DNA of 61,547 bases from Chitinispirillaceae bacterium (GCA_016932075.1 JAFGDP010000107.1:1-61547), one strand, 5' to 3'; shown: positions 1 to 8,451, numbered from the stretch's first letter. Made by a program: numbers and translations. The notes: generated by a model not told the origin, from the sequence alone.

Positions 1-179
1 CGTGCCGAGATAATGCAGTGTTCCGTCATTGCGAGCTTACGGAAGCGTGCGTGTCATGACCATGTCATGGCGGGTACGAAGCCTTCCGGACAGAGTGCCA
101 GAGTTCCGTGAGGGACGGGGGAAAAGCCGCGGGGCGATTCCCCTCCGGCCTTCGGCAAATGGTTTGTAAAAAAACAATA

Positions 180-262
180 GGGTGCAATCCGCATTCCGCA
201 ATCTTCATTCTTCCTGTATTGTGCTTTTCAATCTTCAATCCGCAATCTTCATTCTTCAATTA
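180..262. repeat. Short dispersed direct repeats, left edge
   Basis: Two near-identical copies of a unit containing CCGCAATCTTCATTCTTC lie at about 194-211 and 240-257, with a third partial unit (CAATCTTCAATCCGC) between them. Related words (ATCCGCATTCTACAATTC, AATCCGCAAT) recur at about 2099-2160, on the other side of the HD-domain gene. The remainder of bases 1-259 shows no convincing gene. The units look like a dispersed non-coding repeat rather than a coding sequence. Confidence 0.55.
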
Positions 263-1957
263 AAAGTACCACGCCGTTGCCTCGTCAACGATCCAGTTCA
301 TCGCCTCGTCACTGCGTCCACTCTGCAGCAGATCGACGATCCGTTCCGCAATAGAGCTTGGACGTGTTATGCCGCGCAGCTCAATACCGATCCTTCGCTG
401 ATGCTGTCCCTTCTGCAGGGTCAGGTCCTGATAATTCTCGGTCAGGCGGACGAACAGCTCAACCACGATGGCGGTCAGCTCGCGCGCGTCTATCATTTCA
501 AATAGCTTTTTAGGAGCCACGATCTGATCCTGCAAGCGCATTATAGCAACCTTCGCATCGATCCAGGCCTGCACGAACCGCACCACGAACCGCAGCGTGT
601 AATTAAATTTGCACACAAGCGCGAAGCTGTCGCAGAACCCCACGATGCGGGAACCGAGCCTTTTCCTGAGTGCATCAAGGACGACATCTGCGGTCACTTT
701 GCGCGCCCACACTTTGATCTCCTCCTGGCTCACGCCGCACTCCCGGCGCACCAGGATGAGGGCATCGCCGATCTCTTTACCTGCATAGGAGCCCTTGCCT
801 ACGGCTTCGATGCACGTTTCAAGAGCGTCCCGTGACGTCTTGCGCGCGACCTTTGTGGAAAGCCAGCGCAGTTCGGCAATAGTCACCTGTTCGCTCCGTT
901 TGTTGAGCTTGGAATTGATTGCGCTTATCGCGTCTTCAATGGCACGCTGGTCGGCCGGCGTGCCCCACATACCCCGGATTTCGGTCAGCATGAAAATCGC
1001 TGAAATAATGATGCGGCGTATGCGTTCCGCAGCGTACTCGCGCTGCTGTACATAGAAGAGCAGGAGTTTTTCCATGCCGGTCTGGAACAGGATCGGCTCG
1101 CGTTTTGTTTCTTCCTGTATCTGATCGACTATGAATTTCCAGTCATCCAGCACGGTCTGGAAGATGCGTAGATCCATTCGCAGACTGCGGATCTTGAGAG
1201 TTGAATAGATATCGGCAATAGTGAGTGTTGCAAGACCGCCGAGCGCCCTGACCGGATCCTTGAGCCTGAGCAGATCAAGCAGCACGGGCCGCGACGCTTC
1301 ACCGGTGCAGAGCATGCCGAACAGGTCATGGTTGCCGATCATTTCAACCAAAAGTGCAAAATAGTCCTGACCGTCACGCCTGAGCAGATCACGCACCTCC
1401 CTGGTAGTAGTATCTTCCAGAGTCTCGAGCAGATGCTTGCCAAGCACACCGTGCCGTTCCCGGTGTATGATTTTGCCGATATCGTGATACAATGCGGCAA
1501 AACGGAGGAACTTCCGGTGGTAGCTTTCCTGAGGCCCGAGCAGGCTGTCCGGCTTGCGCGACTGGAGAAACCGACCATAGGACGCAAACGGCTCGATCGA
1601 CCAGATATCGTAACGTTCCAGGATCCTGAAATAATCATTGGTCGTAAGCAGAACGGCCGCCTTGATCATATAGTGCATGTGCTGGCGATACACTTCCAGA
1701 ATCCTTTCGTTCCCCAGGATACGTTCCTGTTCGCGCAGCCGCTCCTCAAGATCCTGGATGGAAAGGTCCTGTTCGTCCCTGCCCAGGTCGCGGGAATTGG
1801 GGTTCTCCCGGTCATATAGTTCCACGACCCGGTTACCGGTGGTCCAGGCGCAGCTGTCCAGGTCCAGAAGCATGCTCCCGAGCGGGAACTGTCCCAGTTC
1901 GTTTCGGGAAGGGTATCCTTTGGTCCGAAGAATGGCGTCGAGTTCATCAAGCGTCAT
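260..1957 (-). CDS. HD-domain phosphohydrolase-like protein
   Basis: A 565-residue soluble protein with an HD-superfamily metal-binding motif (ALYHDIGKIIH) about one third of the way in, followed by further conserved histidines. HD domains hydrolyse phosphoester bonds of nucleotides or cyclic dinucleotides; the substrate here is not evident. The region after the HD core is alpha-helical and charged, with no membrane segment, and I do not recognise a second domain. The start is placed at the ATG at 1957 because a GGGAG ribosome-binding site lies six bases before it. A longer reading frame to 2041 would add an unlikely 28-residue leader. The gene stands alone between repeat-containing spacers. 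It is not the HD-GYP variant: the second GYP motif is missing. Confidence 0.7.
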   Translation of the reverse strand: MTLDELDAILRTKGYPSRNELGQFPLGSMLLDLDSCAWTTGNRVVELYDRENPNSRDLGRDEQDLSIQDLEERLREQERILGNERILEVYRQHMHYMIKAAVLLTTNDYFRILERYDIWSIEPFASYGRFLQSRKPDSLLGPQESYHRKFLRFAALYHDIGKIIHRERHGVLGKHLLETLEDTTTREVRDLLRRDGQDYFALLVEMIGNHDLFGMLCTGEASRPVLLDLLRLKDPVRALGGLATLTIADIYSTLKIRSLRMDLRIFQTVLDDWKFIVDQIQEETKREPILFQTGMEKLLLFYVQQREYAAERIRRIIISAIFMLTEIRGMWGTPADQRAIEDAISAINSKLNKRSEQVTIAELRWLSTKVARKTSRDALETCIEAVGKGSYAGKEIGDALILVRRECGVSQEEIKVWARKVTADVVLDALRKRLGSRIVGFCDSFALVCKFNYTLRFVVRFVQAWIDAKVAIMRLQDQIVAPKKLFEMIDARELTAIVVELFVRLTENYQDLTLQKGQHQRRIGIELRGITRPSSIAERIVDLLQSGRSDEAMNWIVDEATAWYF

Positions 1958-2125
1958 GGTTTGCTCCCGGTGAGATCGCGCTATCGGGTTTTCCCAGGGA
2001 AATGCTGGTGTAAATATCAATAAAGCGTGCCCGTGAAGCAAGCGCTGATTTTTACCGCTGCCTGGGCAGATTTAAAAACGGCCCACGAGCGGAATTGTTT
2101 TTCAATCCGCATTCTACAATTCCTG

Positions 2126-2144
2126 CCCTGAGCCTGACGAAGGG
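2126..2144. repeat. TTCG-CTCA type dispersed inverted repeat
   Basis: CCCTGAGCCTGACGAAGGG forms a short hairpin (CCCT/AGGG arms around GAGCCTGACGA). The loop core matches, on the other strand, the TTCGACAAAGCTCA core seen at 21463-21484. It lies in the 2042-2165 spacer beside the dispersed CCGCAAT-type repeats. Confidence 0.5.
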
Positions 2145-2165
2145 TGCAATCCGCAATATGGAATG

Positions 2166-2897
2166 CTAGCGTCCTTTTTCCAGCCGTTCGGCAAGAAAAA
2201 GCGGAAGGTGGTTGTTGCGGATCTTGCGCTGCGTGAGGGTAAAGTCATAATAGACCCGGATCAGGGATACGATCTGGGTTTCGGTATCGAAAACAACGTA
2301 GCATGACCGGGAATCGAAATCGCGCGGCTGGCCCACGCTCCCGACATTGATAAGGTAGTAGTGTGCGCCGTTCAATTTAATCGTATGGTCTGAATGCAGG
2401 ACGATCCGGTCCTCGGACTGAATCATGATCGAGGGCCAGTGCGTATGACCGATGAAATTGAGCCGGAAGGTCAGGCTGTTGAACGCTTCGAATACCGCCT
2501 CTTCACTGTCAGGAAATACATAGACCCATGCCTGGGGATTTGAGGGTGAAGAATGGGTAAAAAACATGTCGTCCTGTTCAATGGTAAGCGGAAGCGAGGC
2601 CAGGAAATCCCGCGTCTCTTCGGAGATGTTCGCCTTGGTCCATTCCATGGCGGCAAAAGCGTAATAGGTGAAGTTGCTGGTGTCGATCCGTCCAATGGCC
2701 GCATAGTCATGATTGCCTGCAACGCAGAACGCCGCATGTTTGCGGATAAGCTCCACGCATTTCTCAGGATCAGGATAATATCCGACAATGTCTCCCAGGC
2801 AAATGATCGTATCAATCGACTGTTTTTTAATATCATTCAGGACTGCCTGCAGCGCCTCGACATTGCCGTGTATATCGGATACTATTGCATATCGCAT
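2166..2897 (-). CDS. Calcineurin-like metallophosphoesterase
   Basis: A 243-residue protein carrying the full set of calcineurin-like metallophosphatase motifs in order: SDIHGN at residues 7-12, GDIVGY near 36, GNHD near 62, a histidine in THSSP near 115, and GHTHWP near 151. These bind two metal ions. The short single-domain layout resembles the YfcE/MJ0936-like phosphodiesterase group, which acts on small phosphodiesters or diadenosine-type nucleotides. There is no signal peptide, so it is cytoplasmic. It is divergent from the DHH phosphoesterase at 3205; the 307-base space between them must hold both promoters. The substrate cannot be inferred. Confidence 0.85.
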   Translation of the reverse strand: MRYAIVSDIHGNVEALQAVLNDIKKQSIDTIICLGDIVGYYPDPEKCVELIRKHAAFCVAGNHDYAAIGRIDTSNFTYYAFAAMEWTKANISEETRDFLASLPLTIEQDDMFFTHSSPSNPQAWVYVFPDSEEAVFEAFNSLTFRLNFIGHTHWPSIMIQSEDRIVLHSDHTIKLNGAHYYLINVGSVGQPRDFDSRSCYVVFDTETQIVSLIRVYYDFTLTQRKIRNNHLPLFLAERLEKGR

Positions 2898-3204
2898 TAT
2901 CTGGTATTCACTTTTCCTTTACCCATGAAACGGGCGACACTCGTAGTGTTGTTCGTATGCACCACCATACACCACCTTTACCCCATCACGCTTCAAGCAG
3001 TATCCTCTCCTGTTGCCTTCCAACTAAACTGCTATAGATAAGCATCATAAATTATATTATCCATTGCTTGGCTGTACAATTATTTCTTCAATGTTATGAA
3101 GAAATAATCGGTTTTTTCCCGGTTACGACTGTATAAAACCATTGTGTTGTGTCAGGCCGGAAATCGGCTGTGATAAATAACAACTGATCGTCGGGCCTAT
3201 TCTC
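2898..3204. other. Divergent intergenic region with AT-rich hairpin
   Basis: This 307-base spacer separates the leftward phosphoesterase from the rightward DHH gene. It contains AT-rich stretches (for example around 3045-3062) that could supply promoters, and the perfect hairpin at 3079-3108 described separately. No open reading frame here has coding character. Confidence 0.5.
3079..3117 (+). promoter_or_regulatory. Perfect 12-bp hairpin with T6 tract (attenuator-like)
   Basis: ATTATTTCTTCA at 3079-3090 and its exact complement TGAAGAAATAAT at 3097-3108 enclose the six-base loop ATGTTA. CGG and six T follow (3112-3117). On the plus strand this has the shape of an intrinsic terminator, yet no rightward gene precedes it. 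It lies about 90 bases before the DHH gene. It may be a leader attenuator, or a DNA palindrome used as an operator. Confidence 0.5.
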
Positions 3205-4260
3205 ATGCCAGAAAAAAAAGGAAACACCTGCAGCACCGTACGTACGGGCCGGAACGGTTTTACCGAAAAAGCGCAAAGCTTCAAGGACCATATTTCCCCT
3301 GCCAATTCAGCGCTTATCATAACACACGACTACCCTGACCCCGACTGTCTGGCGTCGGCTTTTGGCGTGTCCCACCTTCTCTCCTACTGGGGCGTAAAAT
3401 CATCGGTTATCTCGTTCGGAGGATTCGTGGGCAGGGCCGAGAACCGGGCAATGATCCGCGTGTTGAGCATTCCGACCGTTCCCTTTGTCCTCACCGAGAT
3501 CAAGGATTATGACCGGATCATTCTCGTGGACTGCTTTCCGAACAAAGGTAACGTGCCGCTGCCGTATAACTCCACTGTCCACGCGGTCATTGACCACCAT
3601 CCGAACCAGCCGCCCAGGAACGCGCCCTATTTTCACGACATCCGCAAGGAGTTCGGCGCCACCTCGACCATCATCACCAAGTACCTGCTTGAAGCCGGAT
3701 GTTCCATTCCACCCAAGCTCGCGACAGCGCTGTTTTACGGCATCAAGACCGATACCGGCGACATGCGGCGTGAAAACGTTCCCGAGGATGTCGAGTGTTA
3801 CAAGCTCCTGTTTGATATCATGGACCACCGTCAGCTCTCCCGTATTGAGAATCCGGACCGTGACGAGGAGTTTTTCAGGATCCTTCACCGGGCCGTGGAA
3901 TCGACCGTGACCACGGAATCATTCGGGTATACGTACCTGGGCAATGTCACGACACCCGACTATGTCGCTGAAATGGCCGACCTGTTCCACAGCCTGGAGC
4001 GGCTCGAGTGGATGGTCTGTTCAGGCGTGTTCAAGAACCATATTTTCTTTTCCATCCGCACGAAAAACCATGATACCGCCGGCGTCATTGCGGAACAGCT
4101 TGCCACCAGCATGGGAGGAAGCGGCGGAGGCCATGCGCGCGTCGCGGCGGGCAGGGTTCCGGTGGAAACCGAAACCGTCAATAAAACAGTGGTGGAATTC
4201 GAACGTATTATGATAAACCTTTTCGGCGTCAAAACCATGCCGGAGGGCAAGATTCTGTAA
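3205..4260 (+). CDS. DHH/DHHA1 phosphoesterase (nanoRNase-like)
   Basis: A 351-residue DHH-family protein. The N-terminal domain has HDYPDPDCLASAFG near residues 46-59 (the metal-binding HxxxDxD-type motif), then a DxF pair in ILVDCFP, and the DHH signature in AVIDHHPNQ near 130. The C-terminal DHHA1 domain carries GGSGGGHARVAAG near 310. Family members degrade short oligoribonucleotides or cyclic dinucleotide products (NrnA, GdpP catalytic part). No membrane, PAS or GGDEF part precedes the DHH domain here, which favours an NrnA-like role. The ATG at 3205 is the only good start ahead of the first motif. nifU follows 22 bases later, so the two are probably co-transcribed. Confidence 0.82.
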   Translation: MPEKKGNTCSTVRTGRNGFTEKAQSFKDHISPANSALIITHDYPDPDCLASAFGVSHLLSYWGVKSSVISFGGFVGRAENRAMIRVLSIPTVPFVLTEIKDYDRIILVDCFPNKGNVPLPYNSTVHAVIDHHPNQPPRNAPYFHDIRKEFGATSTIITKYLLEAGCSIPPKLATALFYGIKTDTGDMRRENVPEDVECYKLLFDIMDHRQLSRIENPDRDEEFFRILHRAVESTVTTESFGYTYLGNVTTPDYVAEMADLFHSLERLEWMVCSGVFKNHIFFSIRTKNHDTAGVIAEQLATSMGGSGGGHARVAAGRVPVETETVNKTVVEFERIMINLFGVKTMPEGKIL

Positions 4261-4282
4261 CCTGAAAAAACCGTATTCCCCC

Positions 4283-5122
4283 ATGTGGAATTACACTGAA
4301 AAGGTGCGCGACCACTACCTCCACCCGAGGAACGTCGGTGAAATTGACAATCCCGACGGATTCGGTGAGGTCGGCAATATCACCTGCGGCGACGCGCTCA
4401 GGCTTACGTTCATACTTGATGAAAAGAAACGGGTCAAGGATATCCGTTTCAAGACGTTCGGCTGCGGCAGCGCGATCGCCTCCGCCAGCGTGCTGACCGA
4501 AATGTGCAAGGGCAAAACCATCGAGGAAATAAAGGCCATCAGCAACAAGGACATTGCCAGGGAACTTGACGGCCTTCCCAAGGAAAAAATGCACTGCAGC
4601 GTCATGGGCCAGGAGGCGCTCGAGGCTGCAATCCGTTTCTATGAATCCGGCGGAAAAATGAGCATGCCCGCAGCCAAAGAGGGCAGGATCGTGTGCACCT
4701 GTTTCGGCGTCACCGAAGAAGAGATAGAAAACGCCGTACGGGAAAATAAGCTCACGACGCTCAAGGAAGTGACCAATTTTACCAAGGCGGGTGGAGGATG
4801 CGGTGGATGCCATGAAGAGATCAAGAAAATAATCAGCCGGGCAAACGGCACTGCCCTGCACGAACCGCCCGAATCCAGGCCACGCCTCACCACGGTGCAG
4901 AAAATAGACAAAGTGCGTGAAGTGCTTGAAAAGGAAGTAAAACCCATTCTCGCTCAGGACGGCGGCGGGTGCGAACTGATCGACATTGAAGGGAACACTG
5001 TGTACGTGCGCCTGGCCGGCCACTGCGCAGGCTGCGGCTTCTCCAATACGACCCTCGTATCAGTGATTGAGAAAAAAATCAAGGGAAACGTATCAGACGA
5101 GCTGACCGTGATGCTGGGGTGA
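4283..5122 (+). CDS. nifU: NifU, modular Fe-S cluster scaffold
   Basis: A 279-residue full-length NifU with three modules. The N-terminal IscU-like scaffold has Cys35 (ITCGDAL), Cys61 (FGCGS) and Cys105 (MHCSVMG). The central Bfd-like [2Fe-2S] domain has Cys138/Cys140 (CTCFG) and Cys173/Cys176 (GGCGGCHEE). The C-terminal Nfu domain has Cys248/Cys251 (HCAGCGF). All metal ligands expected of NifU are present, so it should assemble and hand over Fe-S clusters. No NifS cysteine desulfurase, nitrogenase or suf gene is visible, so it probably serves general cluster assembly. Within this window a possible recipient is the iron-sulfur L-serine dehydratase. It sits 22 bases after the DHH gene. Confidence 0.92.
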   Translation: MWNYTEKVRDHYLHPRNVGEIDNPDGFGEVGNITCGDALRLTFILDEKKRVKDIRFKTFGCGSAIASASVLTEMCKGKTIEEIKAISNKDIARELDGLPKEKMHCSVMGQEALEAAIRFYESGGKMSMPAAKEGRIVCTCFGVTEEEIENAVRENKLTTLKEVTNFTKAGGGCGGCHEEIKKIISRANGTALHEPPESRPRLTTVQKIDKVREVLEKEVKPILAQDGGGCELIDIEGNTVYVRLAGHCAGCGFSNTTLVSVIEKKIKGNVSDELTVMLG

Positions 5123-5157
5123 GATCGGTGACCCCTCCCCGGCGCCAAGCGGCCGAC

Positions 5158-5175
5158 CCTCCCTTGTCAGGGAGG
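5158..5175. terminator. Hairpin after nifU (weak terminator)
   Basis: CCTCCC TTGTCA GGGAGG forms a perfect six-pair hairpin 35 bases after the nifU stop. No T tract follows, so it may be a repeat-type hairpin rather than an intrinsic terminator. Confidence 0.35.
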
Positions 5176-5218
5176 TTGATACCTGAGCCAATCCAACAGA
5201 ACACGTATCCCAGGCACC

Positions 5219-5236
5219 ACGGGAACTTTTTCCCGT
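5219..5236. promoter_or_regulatory. Palindromic operator candidate A
   Basis: ACGGGAACTTTTTCCCGT is a perfect 7+7 inverted repeat with a four-base centre. The same GGGAA-N4-TTCCC core, in reverse orientation, occurs at 10836-10851 before the second lipoprotein gene. Here it lies about 165 bases before a sigma54-like element and 229 bases before the start codon at 5465. That position would suit an upstream activator site. Confidence 0.5.
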
Positions 5237-5391
5237 TTTTATATGGTAATTTTATCTTTATAAATATTAACGTGTTAGAATAGTCACGATTTCTGCTGCG
5301 ACATAGAATCGTGAAAAAATCCCCGCTCTTTCTATCGTTAATCCCGGCACTATAACCGTATTTTCTCTTTAATATCAAATACTTGTATGAA

Positions 5392-5417
5392 TGGCACATG
5401 GTTTGAGTAATCAAACC
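5392..5417 (+). promoter_or_regulatory. Sigma54-like element and GGTTTGA palindrome
   Basis: TGGCACA-N4-TTGA at 5392-5406 has the -24/-12 spacing of a sigma54 promoter, but the -12 box reads TTGA instead of TTGC. Bases 5400-5417 also form a perfect palindrome GGTTTGA-GTAA-TCAAACC. Almost the same word (TGGCATAGGGTTTGA) occurs at 10919-10933. Promoter or operator is therefore an open choice. Confidence 0.4.
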
Positions 5418-5464
5418 TTCGGAAAAGAGCAATCTTGCATTCAATCATCACCAAGGAGGATCGT

Positions 5465-6208
5465 ATGAAACTCAGAAACCTGGCAGTGATAACCGCTGCA
5501 GCGCTGCTCATGGGATGCGGCGTGCAAATCAACAGCACCGGGCCGTGTGATGACGACTGCGGCGGCACTATCCACCCATCCGCCTATGTGGATACATGGC
5601 TCAGTATTCCCTATGAGGTGCGCAAAGTGCTTTCTCCCCATGCGCGGGGATACTATTCGCCGCGCCTTTCCCGGTATGACGAGTACCTGTATCCGCGCGA
5701 CCTCCCCTATGATCCGTACGATCTTCCCTGCTACGTGCGGTCGGATTTTAACGGGGACGGGTATGACGATTTCGCGTTTCTGTTCTCCTGCGACGAGTGG
5801 GAGCATGGATGCTGGTTTCTCACCACCAAAATGATCGTAGTCCTGAGCACCTGGGACGGGTATACAATCGGTGCGGACATCATTTTAGGCACGGTCACCG
5901 CAGATGCGAGCGTACCGCTTGAAGAGTACTGGGGAATCTTTCTTATTCCTGCGGGAACGCATACCTTCATCACCTATCGAAATAACATCAAAATCATTAA
6001 GACCATCACGCTGTATGATGACGGTTTCTACCTTGCCAGCCTTGATCCGGACGAAGAAGCGATCTTTTATGCCGACGGCTATGATGTGTTTGAGATGTCG
6101 GTCGACGGTCTTGCCAAGAAACAGGCTCTCGCCAAATCAGCCGGAACCGACGAACGGATCATCCCGTTCAATAAAAAGGTCGAAGGAAGGGAGCGTGCGA
6201 TGAAGTAA
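5465..6208 (+). CDS. Predicted lipoprotein with FG-GAP-like calcium motif
   Basis: A 247-residue secreted lipoprotein of unknown role. The N terminus has a classic lipoprotein signal ending in LLMGC (Cys about residue 19). A DFNGDGYDDFAFLF stretch near residue 97 matches the calcium-binding DxNxDGxxD core of FG-GAP/VCBS repeats, here as a single copy. The mature N-terminal part is rich in Tyr, Pro and Asp. The ATG at 5465 is chosen because AAGGAGGA precedes it by four bases. Transcription should end at the strong hairpin at 6236. Its upstream region resembles that of the lipoprotein at 10995, so the two may be co-regulated. No paralogy between the two proteins is evident. Confidence 0.75.
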   Translation: MKLRNLAVITAAALLMGCGVQINSTGPCDDDCGGTIHPSAYVDTWLSIPYEVRKVLSPHARGYYSPRLSRYDEYLYPRDLPYDPYDLPCYVRSDFNGDGYDDFAFLFSCDEWEHGCWFLTTKMIVVLSTWDGYTIGADIILGTVTADASVPLEEYWGIFLIPAGTHTFITYRNNIKIIKTITLYDDGFYLASLDPDEEAIFYADGYDVFEMSVDGLAKKQALAKSAGTDERIIPFNKKVEGRERAMK

Positions 6209-6235
6209 GCAGTACGAAAAGCCGTCCAATACAAA

Positions 6236-6269
6236 GCGCGCCGGGGAGCATCCCCGGCGCGCTTTTTTT
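6236..6269 (+). terminator. Strong intrinsic terminator
   Basis: GCGCGCCGGGGA and TCCCCGGCGCGC form a perfect 12-bp stem with a three-base loop (GCA), followed by seven T. It ends the lipoprotein transcription unit and separates it from the kinase operon. Confidence 0.92.
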
Positions 6270-6382
6270 GATCGTTTCCGGCCCGGCAGTGCGTCTAATA
6301 GTAGTAAGCATCGGCCCGGTAACAATATATTTTGTTTCCAGCGCCTTACCGGCGATCCTCCAGCCCGTGGTTGACGGTGATA

Positions 6383-7063
6383 ATGAACAGAATTCGTTTA
6401 CCCCTTGCTGTTGTGCCGCTCATATGCATCCTGGTCCCGGGATGCCGTGACAGTGGGCTCTCCAGCGCCAAGGCGCTTCTTGAAAGCGGTGATTTCCTCT
6501 CTGCCAGGCCGATTTATGAAAAAATAATCAAAAACAGACCCGCTGATTTCGCTGCACATTACGGACTTGGAATGAGCTTTTGCGCCGAAGCCATCTATAA
6601 AACCGATCTCGGCCTTGCAGAGCCGCATGACTGGTATCCGGCCATTTACCAGATCACGGTTGCGGCGCACCTCGACACCAGTCCTGAAGTGCGAAGGACG
6701 CTCGCCATCCTGCACTATAACCTGGGAACGTGTTACCGGAAAAACGGTGATGTTGAAAATGCGGTCCTGCGTATTTCGCAGGCCCTTTCCTATGACAGCA
6801 CACTGCTTAAAGCGTACAACCTTCTCGGCACACTGTACCACGAACAGGGCGACCTGGAAAAGGCGGAAAGCTGCTATCGCCGTACGTTGATAATCAAACC
6901 GGACTATGCCATGGCACACTTCAACATGGGCGCTCTTTGCTGGGCGCGTCAGAAGTACGGGGATGCGCTGCGTCATTTTACCGATGCCACAGCCTGCGAG
7001 CCTGAAAACCGCTACTTCCAGACCTGGCTTGCCAAGGCGCGCGAACGCGCGGGCAGGAATTGA
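6383..7063 (+). CDS. TPR lipoprotein, first gene of kinase operon
   Basis: A 226-residue protein with a lipoprotein signal (ILVPGC, Cys about residue 21) and at least four tetratricopeptide-like helix pairs, including LLESGDFLSARPIYEKII, LGTCYRKNGDVENAVLRISQ, LLGTLYHEQGDLEKAESCYR and FNMGALCWARQKYGDALRHF. TPRs are protein-docking modules; here they would sit in the periplasm on a lipid anchor. The start is set at the ATG at 6383 so that the signal peptide is N-terminal. The stop codon TGA overlaps the ATG of the following kinase by one base (TGATG), a sign of translational coupling. A plausible role is to present an envelope signal to the kinase's periplasmic tail; that is inference from gene order only. 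Confidence 0.78.
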   Translation: MNRIRLPLAVVPLICILVPGCRDSGLSSAKALLESGDFLSARPIYEKIIKNRPADFAAHYGLGMSFCAEAIYKTDLGLAEPHDWYPAIYQITVAAHLDTSPEVRRTLAILHYNLGTCYRKNGDVENAVLRISQALSYDSTLLKAYNLLGTLYHEQGDLEKAESCYRRTLIIKPDYAMAHFNMGALCWARQKYGDALRHFTDATACEPENRYFQTWLAKARERAGRN

Positions 7064-8451
7064 TGTCATTTTCGCTCGATGATTATACCATACTTGAAGA
7101 GGTCGGACGCGGCGGATTTGCCACCGTATTCCGGGCCATGCAGAAATCGCTCAACAAAGAGGTTGCGATAAAATGCCTTTCACCGGCAAAAACGCAGAAC
7201 AGCGAACAGATCGTGCGGTTCCGTCGCGAAGCAGAGGCCATGGCAGCACTGAACCACGACAATATCATATCGATTCTTGACTATGCCTATTTCAACGGCT
7301 CCTATTACATCGTGATGGAGTACATCAGGGGCATGACCCTCACAACGGCACTGGAAAAGGGACTGGCGCGCGAGGGAGCGCTCTGCGCCATGGAAAAAAT
7401 ATCCTCTGCGATAACAGCTGCGCATGAACGGTCTATTGTGCACCGTGATATAAAACCGGCAAACATCCTTCTTGGAAAGAGTGGTCAGATCAAGCTGGCT
7501 GATTTCGGACTGGCTCTTTTCCCCGGAGAAATCGACTTGCAGACATCGTCAGGATCAGTGCTTGGAACGCTCCGCTACCTGGCTCCGGAGGCACTGGTAT
7601 CCCCACGAGAAGCCGATGCGCGCGTTGATGTTTTCGCGATCGGGTGCATACTCTATCGTATTATTACCGGCCATCTACCGTTTGACGGCTCATCGGTCGG
7701 TGATGTCTCCTACCGGATCCTCAATGAAAAACCGTCGCCTATTGAGCACCCGGACGCGATCGCCAGAGTGACGCTTCGCTGTCTTGAAAAAGACCGGGAC
7801 CAGAGACCGGACATCAACGAACTCCACGATACGATCAAGGCGACGATTGCAGATCAGTACCATGCCTGCAGCGAGCTCCTGTTCACCTTCGTGCGGGAAA
7901 ATGAGGAAAACGGTGCAGGTACCGGCGAAACGCATACGGCACCCCAACCAATGGCCTCACCCGGCACAAGGAGGAGATCTTCACCCCTTGTTATTCGTTC
8001 GCTTGCAGTTGCGGCGCTGGGCGCAGGCCTGATCTTCCTGTTTTTTCTGCTGCCTGAACTCTGGAAGCATGAAACAACGTATCTGCCCCGTCTGCCTGCT
8101 GCCAGTGTATCCGGTGACCGTGGATCAGCCTTGCCGCAGGCGGCAAATGAAACACGGGCTACTGACGGTCCTGCACCGCTTGCAGATGATCCGGTGGAAA
8201 CGGCCTCGGGCATGATCAGGCTCAAGGGAATGACATCCAATGATACGCTCCTGCTCAACGGAAAGCATGTTGGGGTAAAACGCACGGGCAGTGAAGGCAG
8301 GTTGAATGCCGCGCCAGGAACGTATGTTCTGGAAATACGCCGGGGAAAAGCCGCCGTTATTTCGCACACGGTTGAGCTTCTCCCCTATGAGCGGGTGACG
8401 ATCGATCTCGAGCGGGAAAGGAACCTGAATGCCCCAAGCAGCACGCGATGA
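7063..8451 (+). CDS. Transmembrane Ser/Thr protein kinase (RD type)
   Basis: A 462-residue Hanks-type kinase. The domain (residues about 8-265) shows the Gly-rich loop GRGGFATVF, the ATP lysine in VAIKCL, HRDIKPANILL, DFGLAL, and an APEAL-type segment, all intact. A disordered linker follows, then a membrane segment near residues 310-330 (LAVAALGAGLIFLFFLL). A periplasmic tail of about 120 residues ends in a PEGA-like beta domain (LLLNGKHVGVKR...APGTYVLEIRR). The frame entered at the upstream TTG (7060) is less likely than the ATG at 7063, which overlaps the previous stop. Its last 23 bases overlap the start of the sigma54 activator gene. The layout suggests an envelope-sensing kinase that phosphorylates the activator, which is not shown by sequence. 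Confidence 0.9.
   Translation: MSFSLDDYTILEEVGRGGFATVFRAMQKSLNKEVAIKCLSPAKTQNSEQIVRFRREAEAMAALNHDNIISILDYAYFNGSYYIVMEYIRGMTLTTALEKGLAREGALCAMEKISSAITAAHERSIVHRDIKPANILLGKSGQIKLADFGLALFPGEIDLQTSSGSVLGTLRYLAPEALVSPREADARVDVFAIGCILYRIITGHLPFDGSSVGDVSYRILNEKPSPIEHPDAIARVTLRCLEKDRDQRPDINELHDTIKATIADQYHACSELLFTFVRENEENGAGTGETHTAPQPMASPGTRRRSSPLVIRSLAVAALGAGLIFLFFLLPELWKHETTYLPRLPAASVSGDRGSALPQAANETRATDGPAPLADDPVETASGMIRLKGMTSNDTLLLNGKHVGVKRTGSEGRLNAAPGTYVLEIRRGKAAVISHTVELLPYERVTIDLERERNLNAPSSTR

Noticed and set aside
65..259. 64-codon minus-strand frame at the left edge
   Set aside because: It overlaps the dispersed repeat units, has no ribosome-binding site, and its translation (ECGLHP, EDCGLK) is simply the repeat.
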